Source of the DNA: Actinomadura luteofluorescens
Lineage (GTDB): Bacteria; Actinomycetota; Actinomycetes; Streptosporangiales; Streptosporangiaceae
Length of the DNA: 64,000 nucleotides
Reading direction: 5' to 3'
NCBI RefSeq assembly: GCF_013409365.1
Contig: NZ_JACCBA010000001.1
Span: 2,728,001 to 2,792,000, forward strand
The notes under the pieces are model-generated. The model did not search any database. It worked only from the letters and a program-made list of their open reading frames with translations, and had not been told where the DNA came from. Within the stretch, counting starts at the first letter, position 1. Every line of letters starts with the position of its first letter. The translations under genes and the position numbers were made by a program. This document shows, piece by piece, positions 17,172 through 25,095 of the stretch.

Positions 17172-19271
17172 ATGGCGAGGCGTCAGGGATTCATGGCGAC
17201 GGTGGCACGGATGCAGCGCGAAGCCGAGAGCGCGGCGGCGGCGCGGCGGAGGGCGGAGGCGGCCGCGCAACGGGAGGCGGCCCGGGCCCGAGCCGCCTAC
17301 GAGCGCGCGCGGGCCGCCGATGAGAAAGAGCGCAAACGCCTCTATGTCGAATCCCGGATGGCCGAGGTTGCGGCGCAGAACGAAAGTCTCGCCCAGCGGC
17401 TGGAGGAATTGGATTCGATTCTGGTATCGGGCCTGCGCACCGACACCCGATTCGACCTCGAACGGCTCAAGGAAAAGCCGAACGTGAAGCCCTTCGACCC
17501 CGGACCGGCAAGCCGCCCCGAAACTCCGCCACTGCAGGAGGCGTTCCTGCCGCCCCCGCAGACGGGCATGTCCAAGCTGTTCGGCGGGGCACGGCACGAG
17601 GAACAGGTCCGGCAGGGGCAGCTGAACTACCAGCGGGCCTACGCCGAGCACGCTCAGCGGGAGCAAGCCCGGCAAGCCACGCTGAGTCGCCTCCAGCAGG
17701 AACACTCGCGGCGGACTGACGAGGCCAGGGAGCGGGCACGGCGGCAGCACGCCGAGGTCGAGGCGTTCAAGCGGGACCTTGCGGAGGGACGGCCCGACGC
17801 CGTCGCCGCGTACTTCGACCTTGTCCTCAACACCGTCCCCCTTCCCGACGGCTTCCCGGCGAAGTGGCGGATGGCGTACGTCCCCGAATCCGCTCAGCTC
17901 GTGGTCGAGTACGAACTGCCGACCATCGAGGTCGTTCCGACCGTCAAGGCCTACCGGTACGTCAAGACCTCCGATTCCGTCACCGAGACGAAGCGTCCGG
18001 CCACCCAGGTCAAGTCGCAGTACACCTCGGTCATCAGCCAGGTCGCGTTGCGTGTGGTCCGAGACCTGTTCGAAGCCGACGCCACCGGTCACGTGACCAC
18101 GGTCGTCTTCAACGGCATGGTCGACACCGTCGACGCGGCGACGGGACGTGCCGTCCGGCCCTGCCTGCTGACGTTGCGCACGACCAGGGAGGTGTTCTCC
18201 GAACTCGATCTCGCACGGGTCGAACCGGCCGCCTGCCTGAAGCATCTGGGCGCGGGCGTGTCCCGGAACAGCGCCGAGCTCTCGCCCGTCCGTCCCGTGC
18301 TCGAGTTCAGCATGGTCGATCCGCGCTTCGTCGAGGAGACCGACATCCTCGGGGAACTGGACGAACGGCCGAACCTCCTGGAGATGAGCCCCACGGAGTT
18401 CGAAGGGCTGATCCAGAACCTGTTCGCGCGGATGGGCCTGGAGACGCGGCAGACCAGACCGTCACGGGACGGTGGCGTCGACTGCGTCGCCTACGACCCA
18501 CGCCCGATCATGGGCGGCAAGGTCGTGATCCAGGCGAAGCGGTACCGGAACACCGTCGGGGTGTCCGCTGTCCGCGACCTCTACGGGACGCTGCAGAACG
18601 AAGGCGCGTCCAAGGGCATCCTCGTCACGACCAGCGGCTACGGTCAGGCCTCCTTCGACTTCGCCAAGAACAAACCCATCGAGCTGCTCGACGGCGCGAA
18701 CCTGCTCTACCTGCTCAAGGAGCACGCTGGAGTGGAGGCCCGGATCGAAGCCCCGAAGGGCTGGCGTGATCCGGACCTCGACCGCGCCGACTCCGCCGCT
18801 CCCCCGAGCCCGCTCCGCGCCGGAGCGAACGTCAAGATCTCCTCGCCCGCGGTCGTGTGCGCCTTCGCGCTGCCGTCTCCCGACCACGATCCCTGCGCCC
18901 TGCTTCTGAACCCCGACCGCAAGGTCCGGTCCGATGCCGATTTCATCTTCTACAACCAGCCGGTCTCCGCCGATGGCGCGGTCGAAGTGGACACCGCGGC
19001 CAGGCAGGTGCGGGTGGATCTGGCGCGGCTGGCCACGGACGTGTCGACCGTTCTGCTGGTCACGAGCGGGCCACCCGGCGGTGTCCGGCTCACCGTGACC
19101 GAACGGAGCGGCACCGCCCATGCTCTGGCAGCGGACGCCACGACGGAGACGGTCCTGGTCTGCGCCGAGATCTACCGCCGCCAGGGTGGCTGGCGGCTGC
19201 GCGCCGTGGGCCATGGGTACGCGGACGGCCTGGCCGGGCTTGCCAGAGACCACGGCGTCGTCATCGAATGA
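17172..19271 (+). CDS. Mrr-type nuclease fused to a C-terminal TerD domain
   Basis: 699 residues in three parts. Residues 1-75 and about 150-215 are charged coiled coils (RAAYERARAADEKERKRLY). Residues about 400-510 form an Mrr-type PD-(D/E)xK nuclease: LEMSPTEFEGLIQNLFARMG, DGGVDCVAYD with D433/D437, and VVIQAKRY with Q454 and K456, then GILVTTSGYGQASFDFA. Residues about 549-699 are a TerD/CABP domain: KVRSDADFIFYNQP, SADGAVEVD (calcium-binding acidic loop), VCAEIYRRQGGWRLRAVGHG and YADGLAGLARDHGV. TerD proteins belong to tellurite and phage-related stress systems, and Mrr nucleases cut foreign or methylated DNA. The fusion points to a DNA-targeting defence or stress effector. GAGGTG precedes the ATG. 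It stands alone, with a terminator after it and no modification gene nearby. Confidence 0.87.
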   Translation: MARRQGFMATVARMQREAESAAAARRRAEAAAQREAARARAAYERARAADEKERKRLYVESRMAEVAAQNESLAQRLEELDSILVSGLRTDTRFDLERLKEKPNVKPFDPGPASRPETPPLQEAFLPPPQTGMSKLFGGARHEEQVRQGQLNYQRAYAEHAQREQARQATLSRLQQEHSRRTDEARERARRQHAEVEAFKRDLAEGRPDAVAAYFDLVLNTVPLPDGFPAKWRMAYVPESAQLVVEYELPTIEVVPTVKAYRYVKTSDSVTETKRPATQVKSQYTSVISQVALRVVRDLFEADATGHVTTVVFNGMVDTVDAATGRAVRPCLLTLRTTREVFSELDLARVEPAACLKHLGAGVSRNSAELSPVRPVLEFSMVDPRFVEETDILGELDERPNLLEMSPTEFEGLIQNLFARMGLETRQTRPSRDGGVDCVAYDPRPIMGGKVVIQAKRYRNTVGVSAVRDLYGTLQNEGASKGILVTTSGYGQASFDFAKNKPIELLDGANLLYLLKEHAGVEARIEAPKGWRDPDLDRADSAAPPSPLRAGANVKISSPAVVCAFALPSPDHDPCALLLNPDRKVRSDADFIFYNQPVSADGAVEVDTAARQVRVDLARLATDVSTVLLVTSGPPGGVRLTVTERSGTAHALAADATTETVLVCAEIYRRQGGWRLRAVGHGYADGLAGLARDHGVVIE

Positions 19272-19278
19272 CCGGCAG

Positions 19279-19310
19279 GGGCGGAACGCTCCGGGTGGGG
19301 CGTTCCGCCC
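19279..19310. terminator. Bidirectional terminator
   Basis: GGGCGGAACGC, a ten-base loop, GCGTTCCGCCC: an 11-bp perfect stem between the Mrr-TerD gene and the convergent acyl-CoA dehydrogenase gene. Confidence 0.75.
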
Positions 19311-19321
19311 GGCGCTGAGGG

Positions 19322-20464
19322 TCAGACGCCGAGGCCGCGGCCGATGATCTCTTTCATGATCTCGGTGGTGCCGCCGAAGATGGTCTGGATGCGGACGTCC
19401 TGGTAGGCCTTGGCGATCGGGTACTCGGTCATGTAGCCGTAGCCGCCGTACAGCTGGACGCAGCGGTCCACGACGCGCTTGAGCAGTTCGGTGTTCCACC
19501 ACTTGAGCATCGCGGCCTCGTCGGGGGTCAGCTCGCCCCTGCTCTCCTTGACGATGCACTCGTCGGTGAAGGCGCGCGTGACGGTCAGCTCGGTCTTCAT
19601 CTCGGCGAGCGTGAACCGGTTGTGCTGGAACTTGCCGATGGGACGGCCGAACGCCTCACGCGTCTTGCAGTACTCCAGTGTCTGCTCGAAGGCGCTCTCG
19701 GCGGCGGCCTGCGCGGTGGCGCCGATGGACAGCCGCTCGCGGGCGAGGTTCTGCATGAGGTAGACGAAGCCCATGCCCTCCTCGCCGAGGAGGTTCTCCT
19801 TGGGGACGCGGACGTTGTCGAAGAACAGCTCGGCGGTGTCCTGGGCGTGCATGCCGACCTTGTCGAGGTTGCGGCCGCGCTCGAAGCCCTCCATGCCGCG
19901 CTCGACGGCGAGGAGGCTGACGCCCTTGGCCCCGGCGGACGGGTCGGTCTTGGCGACGACGATGACCAGGTCGGCGAGGATGCCGTTGGAGATGAACGTC
20001 TTCGACCCGTTGAGGACGTAGTGGTCGCCGTCCTTCAGCGCCGTGGTCTTGATGCCCTGGAGGTCGGACCCGGCGGCGGGCTCGGTCATCGCGATCGCGG
20101 TGACGATCTCGCCGGAGCAGTAGCCGGGGAACCAGCGCCGCTGCTGCTCGGGGCTGCACAGCTGCCGCAGGTACCCGCCGTTGATGTCGTTGTGGACGGC
20201 GAAGCCGGGGCCGTGCACGCCGGCCTTCGCCAGCTCCTCGTTGAGGATCACGTAGTAGCGGTAGTCGGGGTCGCCGCCGCCGCCGAACTCCTCCGGCATG
20301 TCGATGCCGAGCAGGCCCGCGCGGCCCGCCGCCAGCCAGACCTCGCGCGAGACGATCCCGTCCTTCTCCCACTGCTCGTGGTGGGGCGCGACCTCCTTGG
20401 CGATGAAGGAGCGCACCATGTCGCGGAAGGCCTCGTGCTCCTCGGTGTAGATGTCGCGTCCCAT
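19322..20464 (-). CDS. Acyl-CoA dehydrogenase
   Basis: 380 residues covering the full three-domain fold: N-terminal helices (EEHEAFRDMVRSFIAKEVAP), the beta domain with FAD contacts (IAMTEPAAGSDLQGIKTTA), and the C-terminal helices with RLSIGATAQAAAESAFEQTL and YGGYGYMTEYPIAKAYQDVR. GGTTEIMKEIIGRGLG closes the protein. It oxidises acyl-CoA to trans-2-enoyl-CoA, passing electrons to ETF. The adjacent divergent MerR regulator (20559) probably controls it through the element at 20524-20544, suggesting an inducible fatty- or branched-acid pathway. Confidence 0.92.
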   Translation of the reverse strand: MGRDIYTEEHEAFRDMVRSFIAKEVAPHHEQWEKDGIVSREVWLAAGRAGLLGIDMPEEFGGGGDPDYRYYVILNEELAKAGVHGPGFAVHNDINGGYLRQLCSPEQQRRWFPGYCSGEIVTAIAMTEPAAGSDLQGIKTTALKDGDHYVLNGSKTFISNGILADLVIVVAKTDPSAGAKGVSLLAVERGMEGFERGRNLDKVGMHAQDTAELFFDNVRVPKENLLGEEGMGFVYLMQNLARERLSIGATAQAAAESAFEQTLEYCKTREAFGRPIGKFQHNRFTLAEMKTELTVTRAFTDECIVKESRGELTPDEAAMLKWWNTELLKRVVDRCVQLYGGYGYMTEYPIAKAYQDVRIQTIFGGTTEIMKEIIGRGLGV

Positions 20465-20523
20465 CCGCCGGTCTCCCTACGTAGTGCGTGGGCCTGAGTA
20501 AGTGCGTGCTGATACACGATTAA

Positions 20524-20544
20524 TGTAACACTGGTGCTGTCACA
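20524..20544. promoter_or_regulatory. Inverted repeat in the MerR/acyl-CoA dehydrogenase interval
   Basis: TGTAACA, seven bases, TGTCACA: six of seven positions are complementary in the dyad sense. It lies 14 bases before the MerR ATG and 60 before the dehydrogenase start. A related TAATGTAACACT sequence occurs before the TetR gene at 63.2 kb. Confidence 0.45.
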
Positions 20545-20558
20545 TACCGGGAGGCGGC

Positions 20559-21269
20559 ATGGAACTGACCGTCGACGAGCTGGCCTCGCGCGCCGGGGTC
20601 ACCGTCCGCACCGTGCGGTTCTACGCCGGGCGGGGCCTGCTGCCTCCGCCGAGGCTGCGCGGCCGGACGGGCCTCTACGGCGCCGACCACCTGGCACGGC
20701 TCGAACTCGTCCGGGAGCTCCAGGCGCTCGGGCTCACGCTCGCCTCGATCGAGAAGCACCTCCAGCGGATCCCGCTGGACGCGCCGGCCGAGGACCTCGC
20801 CCTCCAGCGCGCCCTGCTGTCCCCCTGGGCGCCGGAGCGCTCCGAGGACCTCGACCGGCACGAGCTGGACCGGCGGGCCGGACGCCACCTGGACGACGAG
20901 ACGATCGGGCGGCTGGAGGCCCTCGGCGTCGTCGAGCGGATCTCGGACGGCCCGGCGGGCGAGGTGCGGGTCGTCAGCCCCGCGCTGCTCGGCGTCAGCG
21001 CCGAACTGGCGGCGCTCCCGCTGCCGCTGGACACCCTGGTCGCCTCGTACGAGGCCGTGGACCGGCACACGACGGCGCTGGCCGCCGAGCTCCAGCAGGT
21101 CTTCCAGGACACCGTCGTCCGCCCCTATCGGGCGGGCGGGCGCGCCCCGCAGGAGCGCGAGCGGCTCATGGAGATGGCCGGGAAGCTCAAGCCGCTGATG
21201 ATCCAGTCACTGGTCACCTCGTTCCAGCGGGCCGTCGACAAGGCGCTCCGCCGGTCGGTCCCCGACTAG
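20559..21269 (+). CDS. MerR-family transcriptional regulator
   Basis: 236 residues. The N-terminal winged helix is plain: LTVDELASRAGVTVRTVRFY, YGADHLARLELVRELQALGL and SIEKHL. The C-terminal part is a long helical domain ending LVTSFQRAVDKALRRS, without the Cys pairs of metal-sensing MerR proteins. This subtype often controls fatty-acid and acyl-CoA dehydrogenase genes in actinobacteria. It diverges from an acyl-CoA dehydrogenase and starts in GGGAGGCGGCATG. Confidence 0.87.
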   Translation: MELTVDELASRAGVTVRTVRFYAGRGLLPPPRLRGRTGLYGADHLARLELVRELQALGLTLASIEKHLQRIPLDAPAEDLALQRALLSPWAPERSEDLDRHELDRRAGRHLDDETIGRLEALGVVERISDGPAGEVRVVSPALLGVSAELAALPLPLDTLVASYEAVDRHTTALAAELQQVFQDTVVRPYRAGGRAPQERERLMEMAGKLKPLMIQSLVTSFQRAVDKALRRSVPD

Positions 21270-21285
21270 CCCGGCCGGCCGCCGA

Positions 21286-22782
21286 TCAGGAGTTCTTCCA
21301 CTCCTGGCCCTCGTATTCGACCAGGCGCGGGTGGACGAGGGTGTTGACGTCCACGTCGCGGTTCCGGCGGTCCTTGGGGAAGGCCGCCGCCGCCTGGAGC
21401 ACCGGCCCGTCGAGGAAGCGCAGGTCCGGGACGTCGCGCGGCAGAGCCAGCGCGGGCGGCCGCTTCCCGGGGGACGCCAGGACGAATCCCCAGTCGCCGA
21501 AGCTCGGCACGTCCACGTGGTAGGGAGTGGTGGCGAGACCGGCGGCGGCGATGGACTTCTGGATGCTCCAGAACGACTTGGGCGCGAAGTAGGGCGACCC
21601 GGACTGCACGACCATTCGGCCGCCCGGTGCCAGCGCCCGCTTCACCATCCCGTAGAACTCGACCGAGTACAGCTTGGCGGTGGACACGTCGTCGGGGTCG
21701 GGCATGTCCACGATGACCGCGTCGAACTGCCGGTCCAGGCCGCGCAGCCAGGAGAACGCGTCGGCGTTGACGACCTGGGAGCGCGGGTCCTCGAACGAGC
21801 GGCGGTTGAGGGACTCCAGCGGCCCGTACGTCCGGGCCAGGTGGATCATCTCGGGGTCCAGTTCGACCAGCGTCGCGCTCTGGACGTCCCGGTAGCGCAG
21901 CACCTCGCGCAGCGCCAGGCCGTCGCCGCCGCCGAGGATCAGCACCCGCCCGTGCGGCCCCGACATCAGCGGGTGGACGAGCGACTCGTGGTACCGGTAC
22001 TCGTCCACCGAAGAGAACTGGAGGTCGCCGTTCAGGAAGAGCCGCAGGTCCGAGGGGCCGAGTCCGGCCTGCCGCGTGATGACGATCTCCTGGTACCTCG
22101 TCCGCTTCGCCACCGCGATCGGGGCGTCGTACAGCGCCTGCCGCGCCGACACCTCGAAGCCGTCGGCGAGCGCGTACGTCCCGCCGAGGACGGCGAGGAC
22201 GGCGACCATGCCGAGGGCGAGCCCGATCCGGGCGGCGCGGCCGACCTCGCGGCGGAACAGCCACATCACGACCGCCATGCCGGCGACGGCGTTCACGACG
22301 CCGACGAGGAGCGCGCCCTTGATGTGGCCGAACGCGGGCAGCAGCAGGAACGGGAAGGCCAGCCCGCCGATCAGCGCGCCCACGTAGTCGGCCGCGAACA
22401 GGTCGGCCACCGCCGACCCGGCGTCCTGCTTGCGGATCCGCTGGAGCAGCGTCATCAGCAGCGGGATCTCCGCGCCGATCAGCGCGCCCACCGCGAACGC
22501 CACCACCACCAGCGCCGGGACGTACAGGTCGAGCCACGCGAACGCCGCGTACAGCACGAGGACCGACACGCCGCCGATCAGGGCGAGCGCGCCCTCCACG
22601 ACCGCGAACGCGACCACGGCGCGGCCCTGCAGCGGCTTGGCGGCCAGGGAGCCGACGCCCATCGCGAACACCATCACCGACAGGACGATCGACGCCTGCG
22701 TGACGGAGTTCCCGACGAGGTAGCTGCCGAGCGCGACCAGGGCCAGCTCGTACACCAGGCCGCACGCCGCGCACGCGAACAC
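21286..22782 (-). CDS. Membrane-anchored spermidine-synthase-like aminopropyltransferase
   Basis: 498 residues from the only standard start (GTG 22782). About seven hydrophobic helices fill the first 215 residues (YLVGNSVTQASIVLSVMVFA onward). A spermine/spermidine-synthase fold follows, with LQFSSVDEYRYHESLVHPLM, VLILGGGDGLALREVLRY, TLVELDPEMIHLAR and DAVIVDMPDPDDVSTAKLYS. The GGGDG and Asp residues for decarboxylated-SAM chemistry are present. The chosen GTG lies inside the first helix, and the same frame stays open upstream to 22917, where a CTG overlaps the stop of the DUF350 gene, so the true start may be that CTG (adds 45 residues). It is the last gene of a five-gene operon. Substrate unproven. 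Confidence 0.85.
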   Translation of the reverse strand: MFACAACGLVYELALVALGSYLVGNSVTQASIVLSVMVFAMGVGSLAAKPLQGRAVVAFAVVEGALALIGGVSVLVLYAAFAWLDLYVPALVVVAFAVGALIGAEIPLLMTLLQRIRKQDAGSAVADLFAADYVGALIGGLAFPFLLLPAFGHIKGALLVGVVNAVAGMAVVMWLFRREVGRAARIGLALGMVAVLAVLGGTYALADGFEVSARQALYDAPIAVAKRTRYQEIVITRQAGLGPSDLRLFLNGDLQFSSVDEYRYHESLVHPLMSGPHGRVLILGGGDGLALREVLRYRDVQSATLVELDPEMIHLARTYGPLESLNRRSFEDPRSQVVNADAFSWLRGLDRQFDAVIVDMPDPDDVSTAKLYSVEFYGMVKRALAPGGRMVVQSGSPYFAPKSFWSIQKSIAAAGLATTPYHVDVPSFGDWGFVLASPGKRPPALALPRDVPDLRFLDGPVLQAAAAFPKDRRNRDVDVNTLVHPRLVEYEGQEWKNS

Positions 22783-22913
22783 GGCCGCGAGGATCAGCGC
22801 GCGCGCCGCCCGCGCCGGGACGCGCGGACTCCCCGGGCCGTCCCGCTCGGGACGGGACGGCTCCGGGGAGGGACCGCCGGTCGGCCGGTCGGCCTGGTCC
22901 AGGTCGCGGGACG

Positions 22914-23351
22914 TCAGGAGACCGCCCCGGCCACGATCGCGGCCACGCCGAGGTCGGCGGCGGCGACGACCCAGCCCGCCGGGTGGATCGCGCCGCCCGT
23001 GCCGCCCGCGTCCACGAGGGTGGCGCCGAGCTTGCCGGGCGTGAGCACGTCCAGCAGGAAGAACGCGACGATCATCAGCACGATGCCGATCCCGCCGAAC
23101 ACGGCGGTGTCGACCAGGCCGTCGGTGAGGTCGTTGTCGCTGGTCACGATCGCGGTGGTGACGATCGCGGCGATGCCGAGGAGCTTGGCGGCCAGCAGGA
23201 GCGCGGCGCCCCGGTTGCCCTCGGTCCAGATCTGCTTGCCGAGCTTGCCGGGCGTCGTCACCTCCACGACCAGGTAGCCGAGCGCCATCAGGGCGATGCC
23301 GACCGCGCCGTAGGCGAAGGTCGCCCCGATCTCGTTAAGGACGTCGTTCAT
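22914..23351 (-). CDS. DUF350 membrane protein
   Basis: 145 residues with four transmembrane helices arranged as an internal repeat: GAVGIALMALGYLVVEVTTPGK in the first half and GGIGIVLMIVAFFLLDVLTPGK in the second, each followed by KLG and another helix. This duplicated LTPGKLG pattern is the DUF350 hallmark (E. coli YjfL family). Such proteins occur with polyamine, glutathionylspermidine-like and envelope-stress genes; the mechanism is unknown. A GGAGCGACAG site precedes ATG 23351. Its TGA overlaps the possible CTG start of the synthase gene. Confidence 0.88.
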   Translation of the reverse strand: MNDVLNEIGATFAYGAVGIALMALGYLVVEVTTPGKLGKQIWTEGNRGAALLLAAKLLGIAAIVTTAIVTSDNDLTDGLVDTAVFGGIGIVLMIVAFFLLDVLTPGKLGATLVDAGGTGGAIHPAGWVVAAADLGVAAIVAGAVS

Positions 23352-23379
23352 CTGTCGCTCCTCAGTTGCCCCGGCCGCC

Positions 23380-23814
23380 TCATTTGCCCGAGCCGGGTCC
23401 GCCGCCGCGGAACGACGCGGCGCCGCTCCTGGTCCATCCGTTGCTGCCCGGGCTGCTCCAGCGCCCGCTCACGTGCGAGTAGTGGCGGCTGTAGCCGCCG
23501 CGCGGGTTGTCGACCGTGATGCGGCTGCCCGTCCCGTTCGGCAGGACGCCGACGACGAGCTTCGGGTAGCGCATGAAGATGCCGCCGTTGGCGCCCATGG
23601 TCGCCATGTCGTCCACCCGGTCGATGGGCCGGAACTTGCGGCCGATCTCCGAGGCGACCGTCTGGGGGGCCTTCGGCGACCGGTAGGTGTCGTATCCGAC
23701 CTTGGTGTACTTGTCGGCGATCCAGGACGACTGCGACTTCCCGCAGCCGCCGAGCGCCGTGGCGGTCAGGACGGCGGCGGCCGCCGCGCCCGCCACCCGG
23801 TATCTGCTGTTCAT
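23380..23814 (-). CDS. DUF4247 lipoprotein
   Basis: 144 residues. The N-terminus is a lipoprotein signal (GAAAAAVLTATALGGC, lipobox LGGC), then WIADKYTKVGYDTYRSPKAP, FRPIDRVDDMATMGANGGIF and GTGSRITVDNPRGGYSRHYS, which I read as DUF4247. It ends in a Gly/Ser tail. The ATG at 23814 overlaps the stop of the DUF2617 gene by four bases (ATGA). An extracytoplasmic partner of the membrane components of this operon is likely. Confidence 0.8.
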   Translation of the reverse strand: MNSRYRVAGAAAAAVLTATALGGCGKSQSSWIADKYTKVGYDTYRSPKAPQTVASEIGRKFRPIDRVDDMATMGANGGIFMRYPKLVVGVLPNGTGSRITVDNPRGGYSRHYSHVSGRWSSPGSNGWTRSGAASFRGGGPGSGK

Positions 23815-24317
23815 GAGGGTCTCACCAGCCGGCTCCGCGTCATCACGATCTCCCGGGTCTGCGGGTAGGCGTGCCAGGTGCGCCATCCGAGCGCGTCCTC
23901 CCGGCCCGCCGCGTCTTCCAGGGCAAGGACGGTGACGGCGTGCGGGGAACCGGGGAACGCCCCGGTCAGCGCGTCACCGCGGTCCGCCAGCCGCGCGCAC
24001 ACGGCCTCGACGGCGCGGGCGAACGCCGTCGCGTCGCTGTGCGCCGCGGTCGTCGCGGCGAAGTCGTACGCCCAGCCGGGCACGCTCGTCGTCGCACGGC
24101 CCGGCAGCGGTTCGGCGCGTCCGGGCAGGCACGCCACCGTCTCGCTCAGCGGCCCGGCGATGACCTGGTGGGACGCGCCGAGCAGGCGCAGCTCCACGGT
24201 CAGGCCCGCGCGCTCCACCGGCAGGACGGCGAGGGCGTCCATCGGCGGCAGGCCGAGCGCGAACGACAGCCCGTCGGCGCGGGCGTCCGAGTAGGGGGTG
24301 TCGAGGGTGGCCTGCAA
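23811..24317 (-). CDS. DUF2617 protein
   Basis: 168 residues, soluble and mixed alpha/beta: LSFALGLPPMDALAVLPVER, VELRLLGASHQVIAGPLSET, WRTWHAYPQTREIVMTRSRL. The SF-LG opening and the final W-TWHAYP-T-E-V-T motif are characteristic of DUF2617, known almost only from this actinobacterial cluster. Start is TTG 24317, two bases after the DUF4178 stop. Function unknown. Confidence 0.8.
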   Translation of the reverse strand: MQATLDTPYSDARADGLSFALGLPPMDALAVLPVERAGLTVELRLLGASHQVIAGPLSETVACLPGRAEPLPGRATTSVPGWAYDFAATTAAHSDATAFARAVEAVCARLADRGDALTGAFPGSPHAVTVLALEDAAGREDALGWRTWHAYPQTREIVMTRSRLVRPS

Positions 24318-24319
24318 GG

Positions 24320-24937
24320 TCAGCTACCGCCCGGGTAGATCGTCATCGATCCGGTCGGGACGCGCTCCCCGAGGCCCGCCTCCCACTGCCCGCCGCCGTA
24401 CTGCTCGAACGACAGGTACCTGCCGCCCGGCCCCTCGTAGTCGACGTACTCGACGCGGCCCTGCACGCCGACGCCCGTCGTGCCCTCGCTGGTGTAGTCG
24501 GCGGTGCCGTGCTCGTCGCGCCGGTACTCGACGCCGTCCACGACGATGCTCTTGTCCCCGGGCCGCAGGTCGCCGATCTCGTGCTCGGTCCACCAGACGA
24601 CCTCGAGGTCGGGGTCCTCCTCGACGGAGATCCACACCTTGGTGCCCTCGATCGTGTCGGCGTCGAGGAGGTGCTCGCTCCAGGTGAAGCCGCCCTCCTT
24701 CAGCCGCAGCGAGCCGCGGACGAAGTAGCGGGTGCCGAGGTACTCCACCATGTCGCCGGCCTTGAGCGCGCGGGGGTCGCCGGCCACCTGGTCCTCCGCG
24801 GCGAACGGGTCGCGCGGGACGGCCGGGGCGGGCGCGGGCGCCGGAGCCCCGGACCGGCGCCGCAGGAGGACGACGATGAGCACGACCAAGGCGATCAGGA
24901 TCAGTGCCAGCAGGATCACTATCGCCGCTTTGCCCAC
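24320..24937 (-). CDS. DUF4178 membrane-anchored protein
   Basis: 205 residues. One N-terminal transmembrane helix (AIVILLALILIALVVLIVVLL), an Ala-Pro linker, and a beta-rich DUF4178 domain: LKAGDMVEYLGTRYFVRGSL, GFTWSEHLLD, VWISVEEDPDLEVVWWTE and EYVDYEGPGGRYLSFEQYG. DUF4178 occurs with DUF350, PspA-type and polyamine genes and may recognise a membrane or lipid feature. It is the first gene of the operon; GTG 24937 follows GGAGG closely. Confidence 0.85.
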   Translation of the reverse strand: MGKAAIVILLALILIALVVLIVVLLRRRSGAPAPAPAPAVPRDPFAAEDQVAGDPRALKAGDMVEYLGTRYFVRGSLRLKEGGFTWSEHLLDADTIEGTKVWISVEEDPDLEVVWWTEHEIGDLRPGDKSIVVDGVEYRRDEHGTADYTSEGTTGVGVQGRVEYVDYEGPGGRYLSFEQYGGGQWEAGLGERVPTGSMTIYPGGS

Positions 24938-25095
24938 GGCACCTCCATCGTTTCGTCCGTTATAGGGGGACAGACCTGCGGATCCTACCGACTGTGGCCT
25001 GTCAAGCCCATACCGCGATCAGACGTATCAAAGGATGATGCGGTTTCGTCCGAAAACGTCGGATTTCAACTGGCCGCGGGGGTGCGGCCGCGCGC

